From Pteria penguin (lineage: Eukaryota > Mollusca > Bivalvia > Pterioida > Pteriidae), in NCBI GenBank assembly GCA_035048485.1, contig CM068583.1:61524806-61588805 (forward strand): 64,000 nucleotides of DNA, read 5' to 3'. Under the pieces are notes generated by a model, which saw only the letters and a list, made by a program, of their open reading frames with translations, made no database searches and was not told the DNA's origin. Of this stretch, positions 1 to 13,600 are shown piece after piece (the first letter of the stretch is position 1; each line of letters opens with the position of its first letter). The position numbers were made by a program, and so were the translations under genes.

Positions 1-537
1 AAGAAAAAGGGGAAATTTATCATACAAAGTCGCTCCAATCGTCTACCGTCCTCGTCATTTACTCAGAACACGTACGCATCCATCAACCAAGAAAACAGAC
101 CCATATCTTCTATCCCAGAATCAACCATCAACGACGCAATTCCCTTTACAGCACCATTCTTTGTTCCTACCACTCAAAGTCCTCGCAGCCTTGTTCATTC
201 TATCCTGCAAACTCATAAAATCCCTGTCAACACCGCGCCATCTGTCCTGCAAACTCACAAAATCCCTGTCAACACCGCGCCATCTGTCCTACAAACCAAA
301 AAAATATCTGTCAACACCGCACAGTCTGTCCTGCATACTAACAAAATCCTTGTTAACACAGCACCATCTGTTGTTCAAACCAACAAAATCCAAATCAAGA
401 CCGCTTCTAACCACATGACAAATCAGATTGCCGTCAACACCACTCCATCTGTCGTTCCTACCATGACACCTCGGACAACAACTAACCCGGAAGACATGGA
501 AGCCGAGGAACCTGATTTCCCGTTTTTGTTCTGGTGA
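1..537 (+). CDS. 3'-terminal exon of an unidentified host gene, repeat-containing (partial)
   Basis: Frame 1 is open from the first base of the window to a TGA at 535-537 (178 codons). No start is visible, so this is the 3' part of a gene entering from the left. From about base 200 to 400 the frame carries five or six imperfect 16-residue repeats of the type APSVLQTHKIPVNT, encoded by 48-bp DNA repeats. The tail is acidic and ends in DFPFLFW. The sequence is rich in Ser, Thr, Pro and Asn, as in an extracellular or disordered linker. I do not recognise the family. A shorter frame at 161-418 on the same strand reads the same repeats out of phase. Support comes from the long open frame, the in-frame repeat period and an AATAAA about 370 bp downstream. 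It could be a decayed copy, because only one exon is visible. Confidence 0.55.
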   Translation, partial: KKKGKFIIQSRSNRLPSSSFTQNTYASINQENRPISSIPESTINDAIPFTAPFFVPTTQSPRSLVHSILQTHKIPVNTAPSVLQTHKIPVNTAPSVLQTKKISVNTAQSVLHTNKILVNTAPSVVQTNKIQIKTASNHMTNQIAVNTTPSVVPTMTPRTTTNPEDMEAEEPDFPFLFW

Positions 538-1062
538 ATTTTTCTTGTGTATTATTGTATTATGTCTATTTTCGCAATGAAGAAATATCTTCATATCTCC
601 ATCTTTAATGTCAAATGAAACTTTAAAAAGTGTTTTACAGCAAAACTGTTACTTCATAAAAGTGTGTAGTAAATAATTAAGGCATCCAGTTCAAAGTTTT
701 GTACCTTTGATGACATTGCATTACTATGAGGTATAACTAGTGGTTTCTTCCATGCATCAAGAACTTATATTACTTGTTCTGCATGTTGCGCTTTGTAAAA
801 GTGTTAAACTTTGTAGACCTTCCTTTCACAACCAAACCATTAAACAATGGTTGTTGCATAGTTATTTTCACATAAACATACATTTATTTCATGTTTTAAT
901 ATATGTTTGAATAAAGTGCTGACTTAGATTAATAGTCCGATATATTTAATGAGGCACATACATGTAATGTGGTTGCGTTGTCTCACACTGATGACGTGTT
1001 GCCTTGCAATATGACAGGTTGAAAGCATGTACATGTATAATCATTCTTTTCTCCATGTAGGA
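538..1062 (+). other. 3' UTR and flank of the left-edge gene, polyadenylation signal at 910-915
   Basis: AT-rich non-coding stretch after the stop at 537. AATAAA at 910-915 would end the transcript near 930. Nothing else is recognisable up to the SINE head. Confidence 0.4.
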
Positions 1063-1135
1063 CCAGGTTTGGTGTAGTGGTTAAGCGCTTGACTTGCGGT
1101 GGAGACGCTCACGGTTCGATTCTCAGATTGCGCAA
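1063..1135 (+). mobile_element. tRNA-derived SINE head
   Basis: Contains a pol III A-box-like sequence (TGGTGTAGTGG at 1070-1080) and a B-box-like sequence (GGTTCGATTC at 1113-1122) at tRNA-like spacing. The D-arm and T-arm regions look like a tRNA, but no intact acceptor stem or cloverleaf is evident, so this is a SINE head and not a tRNA gene. It is followed directly by degenerate copies of the 42-bp satellite. Confidence 0.55.
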
Positions 1136-1147
1136 CTATAAGTTACA

Positions 1148-1275
1148 TCAGATAACATCACTATATAATATAATGTGACGTCAAATAACGCCGTATTGTA
1201 ATGGCACTGAATGTACCTGATGTCAGATAACGCCGCTTTGTAATGGTACTGAATATATCTGATGTCAAATATAGC
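1148..1275 (+). repeat. outlying degenerate copies of the 42-bp satellite
   Basis: About three diverged monomers with the core CAGATAACGCCG...TTTGTAATGGTACTGAA lie upstream of the main array. An unrelated 365-bp stretch separates them from it. One copy begins with GTGACGTCAAATAACGCC. Confidence 0.8.
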
Positions 1276-1640
1276 TTACAAAATATCCTTGTTTCCTATA
1301 ACCCGACCGACCCCTCAAAAATGGCGCCGACTCTGATTTTTGTTTTTTTGTTTCGCCATTTACAAGCGCCGCCATTTCCAGAATCGAAATTCCGGAATCG
1401 GTTTTCTGAAAATTCACACTTTTGTGGTGGCCCCCATGGCATCAAGCCTCGTCGTAAATGATGAATTATGTTGAACAATACCTTTTATTAAACAGTATCT
1501 ATGTCCATCTGAATGTCAAGACATTTTCCATAGAAATAAAAAAAAAAAGAAAAAAAGAAAAACCTACCTCCCGACCCTATCTTTTTAGGTCATGTAAAAA
1601 AGAAACAAACATATATATATAGATATATTTATATATATAT
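1276..1640. other. interruption between satellite copies, no gene seen
   Basis: Non-satellite sequence between stray and main-array monomers. It has an A-rich tract at 1538-1562 and CCCGACC motifs at both ends (about 1302 and 1571). It looks like an inserted element, but I cannot assign a family. Two short overlapping open frames here have no coding features. Confidence 0.4.
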
Positions 1641-4600
1641 TGCCTAACGCCGTACTGAATATAGCTGATGTCAGGTAACGCGCTTTGAAATGATACTGAA
1701 TACAACTGATGTCAGATAACACCGCTTTGTAATGGTACTGAATACAACTGATGTCAGATAACACCGCTTTGTAATAGTACTGAATATAACTGATGTCAGA
1801 TAACGCCGCTTTGTAATAGTACTGAATATAACTGATGTCAGATAACGTCGCTTTGTAATGGTACTCAATACAACTGATGTCAGATAACGCCGCTTTGTAA
1901 TGGTACTGAATATAACTGATGTCAGATAACACCGCTTTGTAATGGTACTGAATACAACTGATGTCAGATAACACCGCTTTGTAATGGTACTGAATATAAC
2001 TGATGTCAGATAACGCCGCTTTGTAATAGTACTGAATATAACTGATGTCAGATAACGTCGCTTTGTAATGGTACTCAATACAACTGATGTCAGATAACGC
2101 CGCTTTGTAATGGTACTGAATATAACTGATGTCAGATAACACCGCTTTGTAATTATACTGAATAGAACTGATGTCAGATAACGTCGCTTTGTAATGGTAC
2201 TCAATACAGCTGATGTCAGATAACGCCGCTATGTAATGGTACTGAATAAAACTGATGTCAGATAACGCCGCTTTGTAATGGTACTGAATATAACTGATGT
2301 CAGATAACGCCGCTTTGTAATGGTACTGAATATAACTAATGTCAGATAACGTCCCTTTGTAATGGTACTGAATATAACTGATGTCAGATAACACCGCTTT
2401 GTAATGGTACTGAATAAAACTGATGTCAGATAACGCCGCTTTGTAATGGTACTGAATATAACTGATGTCAGATAACACCGCTTTGTAATTATACTGAATA
2501 GAACTGATGTCAGGTAAAGCCGCTTTGTAATGGTACTGCATATAACTGCTGTCAGATAACGCCGCTTTGTAATGGTACTGAATACAACTTATGTCAGATA
2601 ACGCCGCTTTGTAATGGTACTGCATAGAACTAAAGTCAGATAACGCCGCTTGGTAATGGAACTGAATATAACGCATGTCAGATAACGCCGCTTTGTAATG
2701 GTACTGAATATAACTGATGTCAAATAACGCCGCTTTGTAATGGTACTGAATATAGCTGATATCAGGTAACGCCGCTTTCTAATGGTAGTAATATACCTGA
2801 TGTCAGATAACGCCGCTTTGTAATGGTACTCAATACAAGTGATATAAAATAACGCCGCTTTGTAACGGTGCTGAATACAACTGATGTCAGATAACGTCGC
2901 TTTGTAATGGTACTGAATATAACTGATGTCAGATAACACCGCTTTGTAATGGTACTGAATATAACTGATGTCAGATAACGCCGCTTTGTAATCGTACTGA
3001 ATATAACTGATGTCAGATAACGAAACTTTGTAATGATACTGATTACAACTGATGTCAGGTAACGCCGCTTTTTAATGGTACTGAATACAACTGATATCAG
3101 ATAACGCCGCTTTGTAATGGTGCTGAATATAACTGATAACAGATAACGCCACTTTGTAATGATACTGAATATAACTGATGTCAGGTAACGCCGCTTTCTA
3201 ATGGTCCTTAATTCAACTGATGTCAGATAACACCGCATTGTAATGGTACTGAATACAACTGATGTCAGATAACATCGCTTTGTAATGGTACTCAATACAA
3301 CTGATGTCAGATAACGCCGCTTTGTAATGGTGCTGAATACAACTGATCTCAGGTAACGCCGCTTTCTAATGGTACGGAATATAGCTGATGTCAGATAACG
3401 CCGCTTTGTAATGGTACTGAATATAACTGATGTCAGATAACGCCGCTTTCTAATGGTACTGAATATAACTGATGTCAGATAACGCCGCTTTGTAATGGTA
3501 CTGAATATAACTGATGTCAGATAACGCCGCTTTCTAATGGTACTGAATATAACTGATGTCAGATAACGCCGCTTTGTAATTATACTGAATAGAACTGATG
3601 TCAGGTAAAGCCGCTTTGTAATGGTACTCAATACAACTGATGTCAGATAACGCCGCTTTGTAATGGTACTGAACATAGCTGATGTCAGATAACGCCGCTT
3701 TGTAATGGTACTTAGACACCTGATGTCAGATAACGCCGCTTTGTAATGGTACTGAATATAACTGATGTCAGATAACACCGGTTTCTAATGGTACTGAATA
3801 TAACTGATGTCAGATAACGCCGCTTGGTCATGGAACTAAATATAACTCATGTCAGATAACGCCGCTTTGTAATGGTACTGAATATAACTGATGTCAAATA
3901 ACGTCGCTTTGTAATGGTACTGAATATAACTGATGTCAGATAACGCCGCTTTGTAATGGTACAGAATATAACTGATGTCAGGTAACGCCGCTTTGTAATG
4001 GTACTAATACACCTGATGTCAGATAACGCCGCTTTGTAATGGTACAGAATATAACTGATGTCAGGTAACATCGCTTTGTAATGGTACTGAATATAACTGA
4101 TGTCAAATAACACCGCTTTGTAATGGTACTGAATATAGCTGATGTCAGATAACACCGCTTTGTAATGATACTGAATACAACTGATGTCAGATAACGCCGC
4201 TTTGTAATAGTGCTGAATACAACTGATATCAGATAACGTCGCTTTGTAATGGTACTGAATATAACTGATGTCAGATAACACCGGTTTCTAATGGTACTGA
4301 ATATAACTGATGTCAGATAACGCCGCTTGGTAAACGAACTGAATATAACTCATGTCAGATAACGCCGCTTTGTAATGGTACTGAATATAACTGATGTAAA
4401 ATAACGTCGCTTTGTAATGGTACTGAATATAACTGATGTCAGATAACGCCGCTTTCTAATGGTACAGAATATAATTGATGTCAAGTAACGCCGCTTTGTA
4501 ATGGTAATAATACACCTGATGTCAGATAACGCCGCTTTGTAATGGTACTGAATACAACTGATGTCAGATAATGCCGCTTTGTAATGGTACAGAATATAAC

Positions 4601-7600
4601 TGATGTCAGGTAACATCGCTTTGTAATGGTACTGAATATAACTGATGTCAAATAACACCGCTTTGTAATGGTACTGAATATAGCTGATATCAGATAACAC
4701 CGCTTTGTAATGATACTGAATACAACTGATGTCAGAAAACGCCGCTTTGTAATAGTGCTGAATACAACTGATATCAGATAACGTCGCTTTCTAATGGTAC
4801 TGAATATAACTGATGTCAGATAACACCCGTTTCTAATGGTACTGAATATAACTGATGTCAGTTTACGCCGCTTTGTAATGGTACTGAATATAACTGATGT
4901 CAGATCACGCCGCTTCGTAATGGTACAGAATATAACTGATGTCAGATAACGCCACTTTGTAATGATACTGAATACAACTGATATCAGATAACGCCGCTAT
5001 TTAATGGTACTGAATACAACTGATGTCAGATAACGCCGCTTTGTAAAGGTGCTGAATACAACTGCTGTCAGGTAACGCCGTTTTCTAATGGTACTGAATA
5101 TAACTGATGTCAGATAACACCGCTTTGTAATGGTACCGAATACAAATGTTGTCAGATAACACCGCTTTGTAATGGTACTGAATAAAACTGATGTCAGATA
5201 ACGCCGCTTTGGAATGGTACTGAATATAACTGATGTCAGATAACACCGCTTTGTAACTATACTGAATAGAACTGATGTCAGATAAAGCCGCTTTGTAATG
5301 GTACTCAATACAACTGATGTCAGATAACGCCGCTTTGTAATGGTACTGAATATAACTGATGTCAAATAACGCCGCTTTGTAATGGTGCTGAATAGAATTG
5401 ATGTCAAATAACGCCGCTTTCTAATGCTACTGAATATAACTGATGTCAAATAACGCCGCCTTGTAATGGTACTGAATATAACTCATGTCAGATAACGCCG
5501 CTTTGTAATGGTACTGAATACAACTGATGTCAAATAACGCCGCTTTGTAATGGTGCTGAATATAACTGATGTCAGGTAACGCCGCTTTGTAATGGTACAG
5601 AATATAACTGATGTCAGATAACGCCACTTTGTAACGGTGCTGAATACAACTGATGTCAGATAACGCCGCTTTGTAATGGTACTGAATACAACTGATGTCA
5701 GATAACGCCGCTTTATAATGGTACTGCATAAAACTGATGTCAGATGACGTCGCTTTGTAATGGTACTGAATATAGCTGATGTCAGATAACACCGCTGTCT
5801 AATGGTACTGAATATAACTGATGTCAGATAACGCCACTTTGTAACGGTGCTGAATACAACTGATGTGCGATAACACCGCTTTGTAATGGTACTGAATACA
5901 ACTGATGTCAGATAACGCCGCTTTATAATGGTACTGCATAAAACTGATGTCAGATGACGTCGCTTTGTAATGGTACTGAATATAGCTGATGTCAGATAAC
6001 ACCGCTTTCTAATGGTACTGAATATAACTGATGTCAGGTAACGCCGCTTTGTAATGGTACTGAATACAAATGATGTCAGATAACACCGCTTTGTAATGGT
6101 GCTGAATACAACTGATGTCAGATAACGCCGCTTTCTAATGGTACTGAATACAACAGATGTCAGATAACGCCGCTTTCTAATGGTACTGAATATAACTGAT
6201 GTCAGGTAACGCCGCTTTGTAATGGTACTGAATACAACTCATGTCAGATAACGCCGCTTTGTAATGGTACTGAATATAACTGATGTCCAATAACGTCGCT
6301 TTGTAATAGTACAGAATATAACTGATGTCAGGTAACGCCGCTTTGTAATGCTACTAATACACCTGATGTCAGATAACGCCGCTTTGTAATGATACTGAAT
6401 ACAACTGATGTCAGATAACGCCGCTTTTTAATGGTACTGAATACAACTGATGTCAGATAACATCGCTTTGTAATGGTACTCAATACAACTGATGTCAGAT
6501 AACGCCGCTTTGTAATGGTGCTGAATACAACTTATGTCAGATAACGCTGCTTTGTAATGGTGCTGAATACAACTGATCTCAGGTAACGCCGCTTTCTAAT
6601 GGTACGGAATATAGCTGATGTCAGATAACGCCGCTTTGTAATGATGCTGAATATAACTGATGTCAGATAACGCCGCTTTCTAATGGTACTGAATATAACT
6701 GATGTCAGATAACGCCGCTTTGTAATGGTACTGAATATAACTGATGTCAGATAACGCCGCTTTGTAATTATACTGAATAGAACTGATGTCAGGTAAAGCC
6801 GCTTTGTAATGGAACTCAATACAACTGATGTCAGATAACGCCGAATTGTAATGGTACTGAACATAGCTGATGTCAGATAACGCCGCTTTGTAATGGTACT
6901 GAATACAACTTATGTCAGATAACGCCGCTTTGTAATGGTACTGCATAAAACTAATGTCAGATAACGCCGCTTTGTAATGGTACTAATACACCTGATGTCA
7001 GATAACGCCGCTTTGTAATGGTACAGAATATAACTGATGTCAGGTAACATCGCTTTGTAATGGTACTGAATATAACTGATGTCAAATAACACCGCTTTGT
7101 AATGGTACTGAATATAGCTGATGTCAGATAACACCGCTTTGTAATGATACTGAATACAACTGATGTCAGATAACGCCGCTTTGTAATAGTGCTGAATACA
7201 ACTGATATCAGATAACGTCGCTTTGTAATGGTACTGAATATAAATGATGTCAGATAACACCGGTTTCTAATGGTACTGAATATAACTGATGTCAGATAAC
7301 GCCGCTTGGTAAAGGAACTGAATATAACTCATGTCAGATAACGCCGCTTTGTAACGGTACTGAATATAACTGATGTCAAATAACGTCGCTTTCTAATGGT
7401 ACTGAATATAACTGATGTCAGATAACGCCGCTTTCTAATGGTACAGAATATAATTGATGTCAAGTAACGCCGCTTTGTAATGGTAATAATACACCTGATG
7501 TCAGATAACGCCGCTTTGTAATGGTACTGAATACAACTGATGTCAGATAACGCCGCTTTGTAATAGTACAGAACATAACTGATGTCAGGTAACATCGCTT

Positions 7601-10600
7601 TGTAATGGTACTGAATATAACTGATGTCAAATAACACCGCTTTGTAATGGTACTGAATATAGCTGATATCAGATAACACCGCTTTGTAATGGTACTGAAT
7701 ACAACTGATGTCAGAAAACGCCGCTTTCTAATAGTGCTGAATACAACTGATATCAGATAACGTCGCTTTCTAATGGTACTGAATATAACTGATGTCAGAT
7801 AACACCCGTTTCTAATGGTACTGAATATAACTGATGTCAGTTTACGCCGCTTTGTAATGGTACTGAATATAACTGATGTCAGATAACGCCGCTTCGTAAT
7901 GGTACAGAATATAACTGATGTCAGATAACGCCACTTTGTAATGATACTGAATACAACTGATATCAGATAACGCCGCTATTTAATGGTACTGAATACAACT
8001 GATGTCAGATAACGCCGCTTTGTAATGGTGCTGAATACAACTTCTGTCAGGTAACGCCGTTTTCTAATGGTACTGAATATAACTGATGTCAGATAACACC
8101 GCTTTGTAATGGTACCGAATACAAATGTTGTCAGATAACACCGCTTTGTAATGGTACTGAATAAAACTGATGTCAGATAACGCCGCTTTGGAATGGTACT
8201 GAATATAACTAATGTCAGATAACACCGCTTTGTAATTATACTGAATAGAACTGATGTCAGATAAAGCCGCTTTGTAATGGTACTCAATACAACTGATGTC
8301 AGATAACGCCGCTTTGTAATGGTACTGAATATAACTGATGTCAAATAACGCCGCTTTGTAATGGTGCTGAATAGAATTGATGTTAAATAACGCCGCTTTC
8401 TAATGCTACTGAATATAACTGATGTCAAATAACGCCGCCTTGTAATGGTACTGAATATAACTCATGTCAGATAACGCCGCTTTGTAATGGTACTGAATAC
8501 AACTGATGTCAAATAACGCTGCTTTGTAATGGTGCTGAATATAACTGATGTCAGGTAACGCCGCTTTGTAATGGTACAGAATATAACTGATGTCAGATAA
8601 CGCCACTTTGTAACGGTGCTGAATACAACTGATGTCCGATAACACCGCTTTGTAATGGTACTGAATACAACTGATGTCAGATAACGCCGCTTTATAATGG
8701 TACTGCATAAAACTGATGTCAGATGACGTCGCTTTCTAATGGTACTGAATATAGCTGATGTCAGATAACACCGCTTTCTAATGGTACTGAATATAACTGA
8801 TGTCAGGTAACGCCGCTTTGTAATGGTACTGAATACAACTGATGTCAGATAACACCGCTTTGTAATGGTGCTGAATACAACTGATGTCAGATAACGCCGC
8901 TTTGTAATGGTACTGAATACAACAGATGTCAGATAACGCCGCTTTCTAATGGTACTGAATATAACTGATGTCAGGTAACGCCGCTTTGTAATGGTACTGA
9001 ATACAACTCATGTCAGATAACGCCGCTTTGTAATGGTACTGAATATAACTGATGTCCAATAACGTCGCTTTCTAATGGTACAGAATATAACTGATGTCAG
9101 GTAACGCCGCTTTGTAATGCTACTAATACACCTGATGTCAGATAACGCCGCTTTGTAATGATACTGAATACAACTGATGTCAGATAACGCCGCTTTGTAA
9201 TGGTACTGAATACAACTGATGTCAGATAACATCGCTTTGTAATGGTACTCAATACAACTGATGTCAGATAACGCCGCTTTGTAATGGTGCTGAATACAAC
9301 TTATGTCAGATAACGCTGCTTTGTAATGGTGCTGAATACAACTGTTCTCAGGTAACGCCGCTTTCTAATGGTACGGAATATAGCTGATGTCAGATAACGC
9401 CGCTTTCTAATGATACTGAATATAACTGATGTCAGATAACGCCGCTTTCTAATGGTACTGAATATAACTGATGTCAGATAAAGCCGCTTTGTAATGGTAC
9501 TGAATATAACTGATGTCAGATAACGCCGCTTTGTAATGGTACTGAATATAACTGATGTCAGATAACGCCGCTTTGTTATTATACTGAATAGAACTGATGT
9601 CAGGTAAAGCCACTTTGTAATGGTACTCAATACAATTGATGTCAGATAACGCCACTTTGAAATGGTACTGAACATAGCTGATGTCAGATAACGCCGCTTT
9701 GTAATGGTACTGAATACAACTTATGTCAGATAACGCCGCTTTGTAATGGTACTGCATAAAACTAATGTCAGATAACGCCGCTTGGTAATGGAACTGAATA
9801 TACCTCATGTCAGATAACGCCGTTTTGTAATGGTACTGAATATAACTAATGTCCATTAACGTCGCTTTGTAATGGTACTGAATATAACTAATGTCAGATA
9901 ACGCCGCTTTGTAATGGTACAGAATATAACTAATGTCAGGTAACGCCGCTTTGTAATGGTACTAATACACCTGATGTCAGATAACGCCGCCTTGTAATGG
10001 TACTGAATACAACTGATGTCAGATAACGCCGCTTTGTAATGGTACAGAATATAACTGATGTCAGGTAACATCGCTTTGTAATGGTACTGAATATAACTGA
10101 TGTCAGATAACGCCGCTTGGTAATGGAACTGAATATAACTCATGTCAGATAACGCCGCTTTGTAATGGTACAGAATATAACTGATGTCAGGTAACATCGC
10201 TTTGTAATGGTACTGAAAAGAACTGATGTCAAATAACACCGCTTTGTAATGGTACTGAATATAGCTGATGTCAGATAACACCGCTTTGTAATGATACTGA
10301 ATACAACTGATGTCAGATAACGCCGCTTTGTAATAGTGCTGAATACAACTGATATCAGATAACGTCGCTTTGTAATGGTACTGAATATAACTGATGTCAG
10401 ATAACACCGGTTTCTAATGGTACTGAATATAACTGATGTCAGATAACGCCGCTTGGTAAAGGAACTGAATATAACTCATGTCAGATAACGCCGCTTTGTA
10501 ATGGTACTGAATATAACTGATGTCAAATAACGTCGCTTTGTAATGGTACTGAATATAACTGATGTCAGATAACGCCGCTTTCTAATGGTACAGAATATAA

Positions 10601-13600
10601 TTGATGTCAAGTAACGCCGCTTTGTAATGGTAATAATACAACTGATCTCAGATAACGCCGCTTTGTAATGGTACAGAATATAACTGATGTCAGGTAACAT
10701 CGCTTTGTAATGGTTCTGAATATAACTGATGTCAAATAACACCGCTTTGTAATGGTACTGAATATAGCTGATATCAGATAACACCGCTTTGTAATGATAC
10801 TGAATACAACTGATGTCAGAAAACGCCGCTTTGTAATAGTGCTGAATACAACTGATATCAGATAACGCCGCTTTGTAATGGTGCTGAATACAACTGCTGT
10901 CAGGTAACGCCGTTTTCTAATGGTACTGAATATAACTGATGTCAGATAACACCGCTTTGTAATGGTACCGAATACAAATGTAGTCAGATAACACCGCTTT
11001 GTAATGGTACTGAATAAAACTGATGTCAGATAACGCCGCTTTGGAATGGTACTGAATATAACTGATGTCAGATAACACCGCTTTGTAATTATACTGAATA
11101 GAACTGATGTCAGATAAAGCCGCTTTGTAATGGTACTCAATACAACTGATGTCAGATAACGCCGCTTTGTAATGGTACTGAATATAACTGATGTCAAATA
11201 ACGCCGCTTTGTAATGGTGCTGAATAGAATTGATGTCAAATAACGCCGCTTTCTAATGCTACTGAATATAACTAATGTCAAATAACGCCGCCTTGTAATG
11301 GTACTGAATATAACTCATGTCAGATAACGCCGCTTTGTAATGGTACTGAATACAACTGATGTCAAATAACGCCGCTTTGTAATGGTGCTCAATATAACTG
11401 ATGTCAGGTAACGCCGCTTTGTAATGGTACAGAATATAACTGATGTCAGATAACGCCACTTTGTAACGGTGCTGAATACAACTGATGTCCGATAACACCG
11501 CTTTGTAATGGTACTGAATACAACTGATGTCAGATAACGCCGCTTTATAATGGTACTGCATAAAACTGATGTCAGATGACGTCGCTTTGTAATGGTACTG
11601 AATATAGCTGATGTCAGATAACACCGCTTTCTAATGCTACCGAATATAACTGATGTCAGGTAACGCCGCTTTGTAATGGTACTGAATACAACTGATGTCA
11701 GATAACACCGCTTTGTAATAGTGCTGAATACAACTGATGTCAGATAACGCCGCTTTGTAATGGTACTGAATACAACAGATGTCAGATAACGCCGCTTTCT
11801 AATGGTACTGAATATAACTGATGTCAGGTAACGCCGCTTTGTAATGGTACTGAATACAACTCATGTCAGATAACGCCGCTTTGTAATGGTACTGAATATA
11901 ACTGATGTCCAATAACGTCGCTTTGTAATGGTACAGAATATAACTCATATCAGGTAACGCCGCTTTGTAATGGTACTAATACACCTGATGTCAGATAACG
12001 CCGCTTTGTAATGATACTGAATACAACTGATATCAGATAACGCCGCTTTGTAATGGTACTGAATACAACTGATGTCAGATAACATCGCTTTGTAATGGTA
12101 CTGAATATAACTGATGTCAGATAACACCCGTTTCTAATGGTACTGAATATAACTGATGTCAGTTTACGCCGCTTTGTAATGGTGCTGAATATAACTGATG
12201 TCAGATAACGCCGCTTCGTAATGGTACAGAATATAACTGATGTCAGATAACGCCACTTTGTAATGATACTGAATACAACTGATATCAGATAACGCCGCTA
12301 TTTAATGGTACTGAATACAACTGATGTCAGATAACGCCGCTTTGTAATGGTGCTGAATACAACTGCTGTCAGGTAACGCCGTTTTCTAATGGTACTGAAT
12401 ATAACTGATGTCAGATAACACCGCTTTGTAATGGTACCGAATACAACTGTTGTCAGATGGCACCGCTTTGTAATGGTACTGAATAAAACTGATGTCAGAT
12501 AACGCCGCTTTGGAATGGTACTGAATATAACTGATGTCAGATAACACCGCTTTGTAATTATACTGAATAGAACTGATGTCAGATAAAGCCGCTTTGTAAT
12601 GGTACTCAATACAACTGATGTCAGATAACGCCGCTTTGTAATGGTACTGAATATAACTGATGTCAAATAACGCCGCTTTGTAATGGTGCTGAATAGAATT
12701 GATGTCAAATAACGCCGCTTTCTAATGCTACTGAATATAACTGATGTCAAATTACGCCGCCTTGTAATGGTACTGAATATAACTCATGTCAGATAACGCC
12801 GCTTTGTAATGGTACTGAATACAACTGATGTCAAATAACGCCGCTTTGTAATGGTGCTAAATATAACTGATGTCAGGTAACGCCGCTTTGTAATGGTACA
12901 GAATATAACTGATGTCAGATAACGCCACTTTGTAACGGTGCTGAATACAACTGATGTCCGATAACACCGCTTTGTAATGGTACTGAATACAACTGATGTC
13001 AGATAACGCCGCTTTATAATGGTACTGCATAAAACTGATGTCAGATGACGTCGCTTTGTAATGTTACTGAATATAGCTGATGTCAGATAACACCGCTTTC
13101 TAATGGTACTGAATATAACTGATGTCAGGTAACGCCGCTTTGTAATGGTACTGAATACAACTGATATCAGATAACACCGCTTTGTAATGGTGCTGAATAC
13201 AACAGATGTCAGATAACGCCGCTTTGTAATGGTACTGAATACAACAGATGTCAGATAACGCCGCTTTCTAATGGTACTGAATATAACTGATGTCAGGTAA
13301 CGCCGCTTTGTAATGGTACTGAATACAACTCATGTCAGATAACGCCGCTTTGTAATGGTACTGAATATAACTGATGTCCAATAACGTCGCTTTGTAATGG
13401 TACAGAATATAACTGATGTCAGGTAACGCCGCTTTGTAATGGTACTAATACACCTGATGTCAGATAACGCCGCTTTGTAATGATACTGAATACAACTGAT
13501 CTCAGATAACGCCGCTTTGTAATGGTACTGAATACAACTGATGTCAGATAACATCGCTTTGTAATGGTACTCAATACAACTGATGTCAGATAACGCCACT

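Noticed and set aside
161..418. 85-codon frame with LSCKLTKSLSTPRH repeats
   Set aside because: It reads the repeats of the frame-1 exon (1-537) out of phase. Frame 1 is open for the full length and ends with a better-placed stop.
1063..1135. Functional tRNA gene
   Set aside because: A and B boxes are present but no acceptor stem or full cloverleaf can be formed.
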